From Sphingobacterium mizutaii (GTDB taxonomy: Bacteria > Bacteroidota > Bacteroidia > Sphingobacteriales > Sphingobacteriaceae): a stretch of 64,000 nt of DNA. Location of the stretch: positions 1,798,001 through 1,862,000 of the forward strand of contig NZ_LT906468.1 in assembly GCF_900187125.1 (NCBI RefSeq), in the 5' to 3' direction. The position numbers were made by a program, and so were the translations under genes. Positions 19,255 to 27,699 of the stretch are shown in pieces. The notes below the pieces were generated by a model. That model had not been told where the DNA came from. It made no database searches and saw only the letters and a list, made by a program, of their open reading frames with translations. Within the stretch, counting starts at the first letter, position 1. The number at the start of each line of letters is the position of its first letter.

Positions 19255-21051
19255 TTAATTGTCTTGGTATCCACCATAATATTTGACGGGACTCCAAGCC
19301 GGAATTACCTCTAGCTTTTCTTTGCTGAATGCCTTAAATTGTTCATCAGCATATACGATTTTCCCATCAACGATGGTTAGATTAGATTTCAGTTTCTTGA
19401 TGTCATCCTCTGGTATACTGAAATAATCCTGATCAAGAATGATCAAGTCGGCGAAATAGCCAGGTTTTAACAAGCCCTTTTCATTGCTTTGTCTGATCAG
19501 GTCGTATCCACCTTTTGTCATGAGTTCTAACGCCAATGTCCTGTCCAATCTGTTTTCTTTTTGTAGGATTTCGGTGTTTCCAACGGTCTTACCTGAGACT
19601 AACCAATGGATGGCTAACCAAGGGTTAAAGGATGAGACCCGTGTTGCATCCGTTCCTAATCCTACTGGAATTCCCATTTCTAGGATCTTATGGATAGGGG
19701 GCGCCTGATTTGCAGCCTTCTTGCCGTACCTTCTGATAAAGTTTTCCCCTTGGAAGGACATCCGATTTTGAATGGCAATACCGCCACCCAATGCTTTGAT
19801 TCTTTTTAGGTTTGCATCACTTACGGTTTCCGCATGGTCGAAAAACCAAACCAAATCACCCAATGGAATCTCTTCATTTACAGCTTCGATCACATCCAAC
19901 ATCCTGCCGATCGTTTCATCATACGTAGCATGCAATCTAAACGGCCATTTATTATTCACTAATAATCGGATTACAGGCAGCAACTGCGTTTCCATGGACT
20001 CCGGTAATTCAGGCCTTGGGAAAAGGAAGTTCTCAAAATCTCCAGCATCAGAAACAATGTTCTCGCCAGCACCAGCTACATAATAATCCTTGGGAACTGC
20101 AGTAGCTTTTGGATGTATACCCACATCGACCATACCTACCCATTTGGTATAGTCATTGAGTTCTGCACCTTTTTTCTGCGCAAAAAGATAGTGAGGCAGT
20201 CGAATGCTGATCTTTCCTTCTTCATTTAACTTGTCTGTGATGCTGTAATCATCTGGATAATTTTGAAAACCACCACCGGCATCCATCACTGAAGTGATAC
20301 CCAAACGATTCAATTCAGTCATGTAAAGCAAAGTAGAATTGATTTTTTCCTCGTCGCTCAATTCTGGGAGTTTAGAAAGGGTAGAGTATAGGATAAAAGC
20401 ATTAGGCTCCGCGAATAGCATTCCTGTTGGATTACCATGCTTATCTTTCTCTATCAAACCACCTGGAGGGTTTTCACTCTCCGAATTCAGTTTCAAGGCA
20501 GCAACTGCCGCTTTGTTCAAGTATACTTTGCCATAAAGGTAAAGGACGAAAGTCGGGACATCGCCAGTAGCCTTATTGATTTCTTCTAAGGTTGGAAAGC
20601 GTTCTTCTTTGAATTGATAAGGAGACCAACCTCCAACTACTCGAACCCATTGACCATTCGGAGTACGTTCCGCTTGTTCTTTCAGCATTTGCAGTGCTCT
20701 TTCCAAACTATGGACACCATCCCAACGCAATTCACTGTTGTAAAATCGGCCCGCTCGGATTACATGGGCATGCGAGTCAAAAAGGCCGGGAATTACCGTT
20801 TTGCCCTTCGCATCAATACTTTTGCTTGCTTTTCCTTTCAACTTATTGATCTCGGCATTGCTACCTACTGCCATGACCTTGTTGCCTTTGATGGCGATGG
20901 CTTCAGCAGTCGGATTGCCTTTATCCATGCTATGTACTTTGGCGTTATGGATTATGATATCGGCCTTTCCTTGCGCTGATAATTGGTAGCTGCAAAAAAA
21001 TAATAGAAGAATGGTTGTACTAAGTGTGATAATGTGATTTGATTTTCTCAT
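19255..21051 (-). CDS. Exported YtcJ-type amidohydrolase
   Basis: The 598-residue amidohydrolase-superfamily enzyme (Amidohydro_3/YtcJ type) has an N-terminal signal peptide (about 1-27, 'CSYQLSAQGKAD'). Metal-site motifs are the H94-A-H96 pair in 'GLFDSHAHVIRAG', His in 'FRLHATYDE', His in 'WFFDHAE' and the conserved Asp in 'GLGTDATR'. Such enzymes hydrolyse amide or related C-N bonds in small molecules; natural substrates are rarely known. It is the last gene of a six-gene minus-strand operon that also holds a clear paralogue (22191-24107); the two share long identical stretches such as 'RLHATY' and 'GIAIQ.RM..QGE', but only this copy is exported. Two compartments for the same chemistry is the notable point. 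Confidence 0.9.
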   Translation of the reverse strand: MRKSNHIITLSTTILLLFFCSYQLSAQGKADIIIHNAKVHSMDKGNPTAEAIAIKGNKVMAVGSNAEINKLKGKASKSIDAKGKTVIPGLFDSHAHVIRAGRFYNSELRWDGVHSLERALQMLKEQAERTPNGQWVRVVGGWSPYQFKEERFPTLEEINKATGDVPTFVLYLYGKVYLNKAAVAALKLNSESENPPGGLIEKDKHGNPTGMLFAEPNAFILYSTLSKLPELSDEEKINSTLLYMTELNRLGITSVMDAGGGFQNYPDDYSITDKLNEEGKISIRLPHYLFAQKKGAELNDYTKWVGMVDVGIHPKATAVPKDYYVAGAGENIVSDAGDFENFLFPRPELPESMETQLLPVIRLLVNNKWPFRLHATYDETIGRMLDVIEAVNEEIPLGDLVWFFDHAETVSDANLKRIKALGGGIAIQNRMSFQGENFIRRYGKKAANQAPPIHKILEMGIPVGLGTDATRVSSFNPWLAIHWLVSGKTVGNTEILQKENRLDRTLALELMTKGGYDLIRQSNEKGLLKPGYFADLIILDQDYFSIPEDDIKKLKSNLTIVDGKIVYADEQFKAFSKEKLEVIPAWSPVKYYGGYQDN

Positions 21052-21069
21052 GATAGATAAGTTTAAGGA

Positions 21070-21753
21070 TTAACTGCTAGCGATTTCTTTTTTCGAAAAA
21101 AACAAGGAATAATATAGGAGGATCAATGTTGCTGGAATCAACAATACAACTAAGCCATATTGTGCAGAAAGTAAAGCCCCTGAAATACAGCCAATCAAGA
21201 ATCCAACGATTAGTATGAGCATCCTCCAGAAACTTTTTCTAGCATCAACATCTTTTTCTTTGCCCATAAAAGCATGACAGAAATCCAATGTTGCTTTAGT
21301 CACATTTCCCGTCATCACCGTAGTAGGCCCAAAAGTGGATTTACCATAGAGCTTATTGATTGCATTTTTTATTCCTAAAGCAAAAACGACAACCAAGACT
21401 ATGTAAAAATTCACTACCGATTCAATAGCATAGTTTTTACCAATAAAATGGGCAAGGAGTCCAGAAATGGCCAAGATAGTACCCATTATCAGATAAAGAC
21501 TGCGTTCATTCTTAATGATGCTATTTAAGTATCCTGTAAAATAGACTGCAACTATAAATACCGGGAAAGTCAGCAGAATCCTATAGTCGGAAAGTTGCGG
21601 ATTGTGAACCAATTTATTGGCAAAGACTACAAAGTTTCCTGTCACATGGGCAGAGAAGACTTCATTTCCTGAAGTGAATGTTGCGGTATCGGCATAGCCT
21701 GCAACAAATACTAAAAGAAAATTAGAGATGATTTTTGAAATGTTGTTTTCCAT
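21070..21753 (-). CDS. DUF1275 (YoaK-type) membrane protein
   Basis: The 227-residue integral membrane protein has six predicted helices. Family features are 'FLLVFVAGYADTATFTSGNEVFSAHVTGNFVVFANKL' at the start and 'GPTTVMTGNVTKATLDF' in the middle, both with the paired T-G-N signature of DUF1275/YoaK proteins. Function is not established for the family; transport of small solutes has been suggested because of its helix pattern. It sits 5 bp downstream of the DoxX-like gene and 18 bp upstream of the exported amidohydrolase, so it is part of the operon and may move a substrate or product. Confidence 0.85.
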   Translation of the reverse strand: MENNISKIISNFLLVFVAGYADTATFTSGNEVFSAHVTGNFVVFANKLVHNPQLSDYRILLTFPVFIVAVYFTGYLNSIIKNERSLYLIMGTILAISGLLAHFIGKNYAIESVVNFYIVLVVVFALGIKNAINKLYGKSTFGPTTVMTGNVTKATLDFCHAFMGKEKDVDARKSFWRMLILIVGFLIGCISGALLSAQYGLVVLLIPATLILLYYSLFFSKKEIASS

Positions 21754-21758
21754 GTTTT

Positions 21759-22181
21759 TTATTGTAGAAAGTTGTTTATGATCCAGTAATCCACCGATTT
21801 GGTCCCTGCTCCCAAAAGGACAAGCAACAGTAAGGAAAGGCTGTACATATAGGGTACATCCCTTTCAACCACGCTGTCTTTCCTGTGGATCACAAAATAC
21901 CCTATGGCCGTGATCATCAATGCTGGCAGCAGAACTAAGCGGGTACCAAACCCGATGACCCCTAATAATGGAAGATAAAGGGTGGCGAATAGGGAAATTA
22001 AATTATTCAGTTTTTGAGGCAAACCCAAAGGATTTGGGGTGTCGTGATGGCTGTCTGTTTTTTTTAGACCATGAACTCGCATCAGTTCAATCATCAATAA
22101 CACCCTGAATCCAAGGAATACCCAATTGTTAAATTCTGATCCTAAATCAGAGTATAATATTTTGGTTATTAGCTCTTGCAT
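21759..22181 (-). CDS. DoxX-like small membrane protein
   Basis: The 140-residue protein has four predicted helices and no signal peptide. The middle ('GLPQKLNNLISLFATLYLPLLGVIGFGTRLVLLPALMITAIGYFVIH') resembles the DoxX/DoxX-like family, with the pattern of a short N-terminal helix, a polar loop and helices 2-4. Members are linked to membrane redox systems or quinone metabolism in other organisms, but roles differ. Here it is sandwiched between the cytosolic amidohydrolase (9 bp) and the DUF1275 gene (5 bp), which implies co-expression. Function in this operon is unknown. Confidence 0.75.
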   Translation of the reverse strand: MQELITKILYSDLGSEFNNWVFLGFRVLLMIELMRVHGLKKTDSHHDTPNPLGLPQKLNNLISLFATLYLPLLGVIGFGTRLVLLPALMITAIGYFVIHRKDSVVERDVPYMYSLSLLLLVLLGAGTKSVDYWIINNFLQ

Positions 22182-22190
22182 GAATTTATA

Positions 22191-24107
22191 TTAAAATGAA
22201 AAACAAGAACAGCCTAGAGTACCCCAGAAAGAGGTATAATTATTAACTGGGACATTGCTCATTCTGGCTACATTATGGTTATGGCCATGAACGTTGCAGG
22301 AACCTATACATGCATGGATATATTGAGCTTGCGCTTGTGCCATAGCCTTTGCCTTCGCTGTTTTCGCATCGCTGGCATTCTTGCTGTAGCTTGATAATTC
22401 CAGATTGTTTGATCCTGGGTAATAACCATTATAGTTTTTGGTTGGCGACCAATCTGGTAGAATTGGAAGGGCAGGAGGGGCTTCATTTCGGAAATCTCCT
22501 TTTGCATAGACAATCTTACCGCCAACTACGGTCAGATCCGCTTCAATATCTTTGATTTCTTCTTCCTGAACATTGAAAGAATCGCGATCCAAGACAACTA
22601 AATCACCTAACTGCCCCACTTTGATTTCTCCTTTCTTACCTTGTTCGTTCGAGAACCATGAGCCACCTTTGGTATATAGCTCAAGTGCCGTTTGACGGTC
22701 AAGCACGGTTTGATCGGAATAGATTTTTTGACCACCAACTGTTTTTCCTGCGGCCAGCCAATACAATCCTATCCATGGGTTATAACTCGCAACCCGGGTT
22801 GCATCTGTACCACCGGCAACAGGCACACCCATTTTCAACATCTTTTTCACTGGTGGCGTGTGTTCTGCGGACTCTTTGCCATAGCGTTCGGTGAAATATT
22901 CACCTTGATAAGCCATCCTGTGCTGGATTGCAATACCACCACCTAATGCCTTAACACGTTCAATGTTTTGTTCCGTAATGGTCTCTGCATGGTCAAAGAT
23001 CCAATGCAAACCATCAAAAGGAACTTCTTTGTTCACTTTTTCAAAGACGTTCAAGAATCTATTGATACTTTCATTATAAGTGGCATGTAACCTAAATGGC
23101 CATCTATTGGTGACCAATAGCTTAACCACTTTTTCCAATTCTTCTTCCATGGTTTCTGGAAGGTCAGGTCTTGGTTGCAAAAAGTCCTCAAAGTCTGCAG
23201 CTGAATACACCAGCATTTCTCCGGCACCATTATGTCTGTATTTATCATCGCCTTGGAAAAGCTTAACACTGTCTATCCAACCTTGGAAATCTTGGTATTC
23301 CTCCTTCGGCTTTTGGGTAAATAGGTTGTAAGCAATCCTTACGGTCAATTCATCCTCATCCCTTAAGGTTTCGATGACTTTATAGTCATCAGGATAGTTT
23401 TGGGAACCACCACCAGCATCGATTACACTGGTAATTCCAAAACGATTCAACTCCCTCATAAAATGTCTAGTGGAATTTAAGGACTCCTCAAAGCCCAATT
23501 TTGGACCTTTACCCAAGGTTGCATACAGGATTGTTGCATTTGGGGTAGCCAGAATCAAACCCGTTGGATTGCCAGATGCATCTTTCTGGATTTCTCCTCC
23601 TGGAGGGTTAGGCGTATTTTTATCATAACCTACAGCACGTAAAGCAGCTGCATTTAGAAAAGCACGATCATATAGATGGAGGATAAAAACAGGGGTATCA
23701 GGAGCAATGGCATTGATTTCTTCCAAGGTCGGCATTCTTTTCTCAGCAAATTGTTGCTCAGTCCATCCACCGACAACCCTTACCCATTGTGGGCTAGGTG
23801 TAATATCCACTTGTTCCTTCAACATTCTCAAGGCATCAGCCAAAGAAGGAACCCCATCCCAACGCAGTTCCAAATTGTAATTCAGACCACCACGGATTAA
23901 ATGGGTATGGGAATCATTGATGCCTGGTATCACGGTTCTTTGCTGCAAGTCTACCAATTTGGTCTTGTTGTCCGAAAACTCCATCACTTCCTTGTCGGTA
24001 CCAACAGCAATAAATTTATCGTCTTTTATAGCCACTGCACTGGCTATCTGGTTTTCTTTATCTAAAGTATTAATCTTTCCGTTATATAATATAATGTCTG
24101 CTTTCAT
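22191..24107 (-). CDS. Cytosolic YtcJ-type amidohydrolase with Cys/His-rich C-terminal tail
   Basis: The 638-residue protein has no signal peptide and is the paralogue of the exported enzyme at the operon end. Metal-site motifs are H67-T-H69 in 'GINDSHTHLIRGG', 'FRLHATYNE', 'WIFDHAET' and the Asp in 'AGGTDATR'. After the common C-terminus ('DWSPTKNYNGYYPG') it carries an extra tail of about 60 residues: an Ala/Lys/Gln-rich stretch (about 578-595), then C600, C604, H607, H609, H611 and, at the very end, 'FWGTLGCSCFSF' with C633 and C635. The exported paralogue lacks this. The tail could bind a metal, form disulfides or target the enzyme; I know no established role for it. Confidence 0.9.
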   Translation of the reverse strand: MKADIILYNGKINTLDKENQIASAVAIKDDKFIAVGTDKEVMEFSDNKTKLVDLQQRTVIPGINDSHTHLIRGGLNYNLELRWDGVPSLADALRMLKEQVDITPSPQWVRVVGGWTEQQFAEKRMPTLEEINAIAPDTPVFILHLYDRAFLNAAALRAVGYDKNTPNPPGGEIQKDASGNPTGLILATPNATILYATLGKGPKLGFEESLNSTRHFMRELNRFGITSVIDAGGGSQNYPDDYKVIETLRDEDELTVRIAYNLFTQKPKEEYQDFQGWIDSVKLFQGDDKYRHNGAGEMLVYSAADFEDFLQPRPDLPETMEEELEKVVKLLVTNRWPFRLHATYNESINRFLNVFEKVNKEVPFDGLHWIFDHAETITEQNIERVKALGGGIAIQHRMAYQGEYFTERYGKESAEHTPPVKKMLKMGVPVAGGTDATRVASYNPWIGLYWLAAGKTVGGQKIYSDQTVLDRQTALELYTKGGSWFSNEQGKKGEIKVGQLGDLVVLDRDSFNVQEEEIKDIEADLTVVGGKIVYAKGDFRNEAPPALPILPDWSPTKNYNGYYPGSNNLELSSYSKNASDAKTAKAKAMAQAQAQYIHACIGSCNVHGHNHNVARMSNVPVNNYTSFWGTLGCSCFSF

Positions 24108-24135
24108 GATTATTTATGTTTTAAAATTTATACTT

Positions 24136-25452
24136 CTAAAATGAATATTGAATTCCCAATGCAGCTGAGAACAGATCTACAGCATCCGATTCCTTTAAGA
24201 ACTGATCGGTTTTGAAATAGGCAAAGTCACCCATTAGGACAAGTTTTTCCTTAAGATGATACTGCGGGCTGATCTGAAATTGGCTACCAATATTATAAGA
24301 TTCCTGATTCAAACTTTTTATCAGAGGATTTCCACCTACATCATAAACAGCATCTTCACGAGAGTTCCTCCAGAAATAGATGTACTCTAGCGAAACCGTG
24401 AGATCCTTGACCGGATTGATCTTGCTATATACATGAAGGTTTGTCAAGTTTTTAGGACCGATGATTGGGCTTAAACCAAAATAGGCTCCTTTAGGATAGA
24501 TGGGGTCAAAAGTGTTCAATTGATTGTCCGTTGAATCCCTATCTCCACTGATGTATTGTGCTTTTAATCCTAAAATCGGTTTCCAACTTACTTCATCAAA
24601 CTTGTAGGTGATATGGGCAGAAGCGGTAGAGGAGTTGATCTGTTCACCTGTGCTAGCCTTACCCCATTGCAGGAGTGCTTCTAGATCATAAGTGAAGTTT
24701 GAGGTGCCTTCCCATATTCGAAGCCCTAAAGAGTGCTTCTTGGTTTCATAGCTATGTAAGTTGATGGTTTCCTTTTTTCTATTGATCCCCAAATAGTAGA
24801 GATCAAAATTCTGGATCAATGGCACATTATGCTTAACCGCATATACGCCCCAGAGGATATTGTTTCTGTTTAGGAACTTATCGTTGAAAAAACCGGTTTT
24901 CGCTTGAACGTATGTGGATAGAAAAGCATCAATGGTCAGATCCTTTTGCTCATATTTCAGCTTTATGGCATCAAAGGATTGCCTATTGTTGGGACCTTCC
25001 CGGACTGAAATAATCCTTTGCGATCCATATTGGAGTTCCTGTCTACCTATGGTTGCAGAGATCTTACTGGAGCTACCGGTCTTATGGGAGTATCTATAAA
25101 AAGCTTGATGTAGATCTAGGACATTTTCGTCCACAGGAGATACTGGATGGGGAATTCCATTTGCCAAACCACTTTGGAACTCGACTTTAAATTGATGGGA
25201 TGCTCCTACATCCAATGCAGCATTCCATAAAAATCGGGTCAATAAGTAATTGGAATCATTTTCCTTTTTCCAATTTTGATTGTCGAAATGAAAATATTGC
25301 ACGCGGATATCTCCTCCCTGTTTGAAACTGATTTTGTTTGATTTGTCTATGGAATCTCTGACTTGGGAAAAACCAAAAACTGGAATTGATGATATGATTG
25401 AAATAAAAATATATCTGCTTATAGTCATTTGCCAGTTTTTGGTTTTGATCAT
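24136..25452 (-). CDS. Alginate-export-type outer-membrane porin
   Basis: This is a 438-residue outer-membrane beta-barrel protein with a signal peptide; an internal ATG (25428, MTISRYIFISIISSIPVFGF) would give a more typical one. The 'ATIGRQELQYGSQRIISVREGPNNRQSFDAIKLKY' segment is the hallmark of the alginate-export (AlgE-like) porin family, used by many bacteria for passive passage of small anionic or aromatic compounds and not only alginate. The protein ends in 'SAALGIQYSF', a typical barrel C-terminus. It lies between the YcaC-like hydrolase (30 bp) and the cytosolic amidohydrolase (28 bp), so it probably admits the operon's substrate. Confidence 0.85.
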   Translation of the reverse strand: MIKTKNWQMTISRYIFISIISSIPVFGFSQVRDSIDKSNKISFKQGGDIRVQYFHFDNQNWKKENDSNYLLTRFLWNAALDVGASHQFKVEFQSGLANGIPHPVSPVDENVLDLHQAFYRYSHKTGSSSKISATIGRQELQYGSQRIISVREGPNNRQSFDAIKLKYEQKDLTIDAFLSTYVQAKTGFFNDKFLNRNNILWGVYAVKHNVPLIQNFDLYYLGINRKKETINLHSYETKKHSLGLRIWEGTSNFTYDLEALLQWGKASTGEQINSSTASAHITYKFDEVSWKPILGLKAQYISGDRDSTDNQLNTFDPIYPKGAYFGLSPIIGPKNLTNLHVYSKINPVKDLTVSLEYIYFWRNSREDAVYDVGGNPLIKSLNQESYNIGSQFQISPQYHLKEKLVLMGDFAYFKTDQFLKESDAVDLFSAALGIQYSF

Positions 25453-25482
25453 CTTCTACCTTAAAATAATAGGGTTCGAGGA

Positions 25483-26136
25483 TTAATTGTTTTTATTAAG
25501 CATGTGTTTAGCATAGTGCACACCTAAACCGTATGAACCTGCTCTTTGTTTGATCAAGTTGTTTACTGGTTCATAAGTTTCTTGACGTGCCCAATCTCTC
25601 TGTAGTTCCAATACATATTGAACTGCAGTAATTGGAATCACACCAGCTTGCTGCATACGGATTAATGACATGTTATGTGCTTCAGGCGTAATGTCACCAC
25701 AGGCATCAGTTACAACATACACTTCATAACCTTCTTCTATTGCTGAAAGAGCTGGCATTGCAATACATACACTGGTCCACAAACCTGCCAAAACAAGTCT
25801 TTTCTTTCCTGTTGCTACGATGGCATCATGTGCATTTTGATCTTCCCAAGTGTTCATGGTCGTACGGTCGATATAAGGATGAGATGCTTGAGGGTATACA
25901 TCTTCGATTTCTGGGAATACAGGTCCTGAGAAAGTTTCTTCTGCTACTGTAGTTACAATGGTAGGAACATTGAAGATTTTCGATCCTCCGGCTAGCAATG
26001 CTACGTGGGCTCTCAACTGCATCATTGGGATGGATGAAGTTGCAAAAGCCATTTGTCCTTCATGGTCGATCAAAACTAAGGCATGATTGTCCGGTGTCAA
26101 AAGTGATTTTGCTGGGGTTGGATTTTTAGATGTCAT
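25483..26136 (-). CDS. YcaC-like isochorismatase-family cysteine hydrolase
   Basis: The 217-residue cytosolic hydrolase has the isochorismatase fold. The active-site Asp24 lies in 'LVLIDHEGQMAF', Cys124 in 'LAGLWTSVCIAMPALSAIEEGYEVYVVTDACG', and 'YIDRTTMNTWED' supplies the central basic position (Arg91), as in E. coli YcaC. The C-terminal segment (VLELQRDWARQETYE) also matches YcaC closely. YcaC-like enzymes are thought to hydrolyse amides or related bonds, with unknown substrates. It is the first gene of the six-gene operon, preceded by a strong -7 promoter box at 26223-26230. Confidence 0.88.
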   Translation of the reverse strand: MTSKNPTPAKSLLTPDNHALVLIDHEGQMAFATSSIPMMQLRAHVALLAGGSKIFNVPTIVTTVAEETFSGPVFPEIEDVYPQASHPYIDRTTMNTWEDQNAHDAIVATGKKRLVLAGLWTSVCIAMPALSAIEEGYEVYVVTDACGDITPEAHNMSLIRMQQAGVIPITAVQYVLELQRDWARQETYEPVNNLIKQRAGSYGLGVHYAKHMLNKNN

Positions 26137-26604
26137 GGTCTTTGTAATTAAATAGTGAAAAAAATATTTAGTTAAGTAGTTTCGTGGATATTAAATTAAT
26201 GTTTAAAATCAAAAACTTATTTCAAAGATATTTCCTGATTAATAAGTATCCATTGATTTATGTTAATAAATTTAAAAAGAACAATTAAATGTTTAACCAT
26301 CTAATTTTCAATTTGTTTTCACAATTAACGTTAAATTATTAACAGGAATAGGGAATTCGGTTGATCGCATTGAGGAAGGTTTTTAAAGAAATTTCTAATG
26401 AAAACTTTAAAAAGTTGAAAATAAAATTAAAGTTATTAACCGCTTTTGATACAGTTTGGATAAAAAATTATCGAAAACTAATGCCGGCCAAACTTTAAAT
26501 CAACGCTGAATCAAGGAATGAAATGGGTAATACACTAAAATTATTTCAATTATTAGTTGTTGGTTGAACTTTAGTTTAGAATTATTTGTTTGGATAAACT
26601 AATT
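26137..26604. other. 468-bp AT-rich intergenic region
   Basis: This gap separates the start of the six-gene amidohydrolase operon from the 3' end of the AraC regulator gene; both are on the minus strand. It is very AT-rich and holds one promoter candidate and a short TTAACGTTAA palindrome (26325-26334). No gene-like open frame or RNA was recognised. Confidence 0.6.
26223..26230 (-). promoter_or_regulatory. Candidate -7 box of the amidohydrolase operon
   Basis: The minus strand reads TATCTTTG, an ideal Bacteroidota -7 element. No good -33 TTTG is present at the expected distance, so an activator may be needed. The implied leader is about 80 nt before the ATG at 26136. Confidence 0.45.
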
Positions 26605-27468
26605 CTAAGAGGGGATATTATTTTTGATTTTATACTCCAATGGGGAAATTTGGATGTAATTTTTAAAGTGCCTATAAAAATTTGATTGATTCTCAAACCC
26701 ACTTTCTTCAGCAATCATTTTAATAGGTTTATTAGTATTCAGTAATTCTCTACAAGCATAATTTAATCTTATTTCTGTTAGAAATTCAAAATATGATTTT
26801 TTGGTAGCTGTCTTAAAAAATCGACAAAAGGACGTCACACTTAGATTACTTATTTCAGCAAGTTCTTCTATCAATATTTTTCTCTTAAAGTTATTGAAAG
26901 TATAGGTAAAGATATTATTGATTCTTTTTTCATCTAATTTTTGGAAGTTTTCATTAATGTAGCTTGAAGAAATAATTTCATATTCTTTGGATTTTGATAA
27001 TAATTCAAATATCCTAAGTAGAATGACAATTTTATTAATACCTACCTCAGATTTCATCTTAAGCATTAATTTTTTCGCCTTGTCTTTTGTTTCTCCGGTA
27101 ATCAATAGTCCTTGTTTTGCAATTTGAAGGAAATTGCGAACCTCTTTTGCTTCTGGGATCCCAAGAAAATCTTTTCCTAAGCTATCAGGATGAAAATGAA
27201 CTACAATAGCTTCTACAAAACCATCTGAATCTAATTTGTTATTGCATTTCCACATATGCGGAATATTAGATCCCAGGAGGATTAATTCATCTTGGTTAAA
27301 GTCAGTAATATTTTCTCCAATAAATCTAAGTCCCTCTCCTTTAATCAGATAGTGTAATTCTATTTCAGGATGGTAATGCCAGATTGTTCCAAAATGAGGA
27401 AGAACATCATGTCTTATACTAAAGGTCGTATTGGTCTGTTTTGGAACTTGATGAAATTTGGCTTTCAT
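26605..27468 (-). CDS. AraC-family regulator with cupin sensor domain
   Basis: This 287-residue transcription factor has an N-terminal cupin-like sugar-binding region (about 10-90, 'FGTIWHYHPEIELHYLIKGEGLRFIGENITDFNQDELILLGSNIPHMW') and a C-terminal AraC DNA-binding domain with two helix-turn-helix units ('LIEELAEISNLSVTSFCRFFKTATKKSYFEFLTEIRLNYA' and 'IKMIAEESGFENQSNFYRHFKNYIQISPLEYK'). It is divergent from the symporter/aldolase/SusCD locus, and a promoter candidate for that locus overlaps its own 5' end. It is therefore the likely local regulator, responding to a sugar or sugar acid. The ligand is inferred only. Confidence 0.9.
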   Translation of the reverse strand: MKAKFHQVPKQTNTTFSIRHDVLPHFGTIWHYHPEIELHYLIKGEGLRFIGENITDFNQDELILLGSNIPHMWKCNNKLDSDGFVEAIVVHFHPDSLGKDFLGIPEAKEVRNFLQIAKQGLLITGETKDKAKKLMLKMKSEVGINKIVILLRIFELLSKSKEYEIISSSYINENFQKLDEKRINNIFTYTFNNFKRKILIEELAEISNLSVTSFCRFFKTATKKSYFEFLTEIRLNYACRELLNTNKPIKMIAEESGFENQSNFYRHFKNYIQISPLEYKIKNNIPS

Positions 27469-27486
27469 ACTTCAGTTTTATTTTTG
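27457..27486 (+). promoter_or_regulatory. Candidate promoter for the symporter/aldolase/SusCD locus
   Basis: TTTG (27457-27460) and TATTTTTG (27479-27486) lie 18 bp apart, close to the Bacteroidota promoter form. The -33 box overlaps the first codons of the divergent AraC gene. The leader would be about 210 nt. Confidence 0.4.
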
Positions 27487-27699
27487 GTTATAACTAATGT
27501 ATGAATTTTCCCTATAATAGTATACTTTATGATAATATGTTAGAACCTTTTGATAATTTTTCAAAAGATTCAAGTAATTTATTATCTGAATTTTGTAAAG
27601 TAGCCAATAGGTAAACCATTACCTCTTCTGAATGAAAAGCATACGATTAACATCGGATATAATATTTACTGAAACTTAATACTATTTAAATCAATAAAC

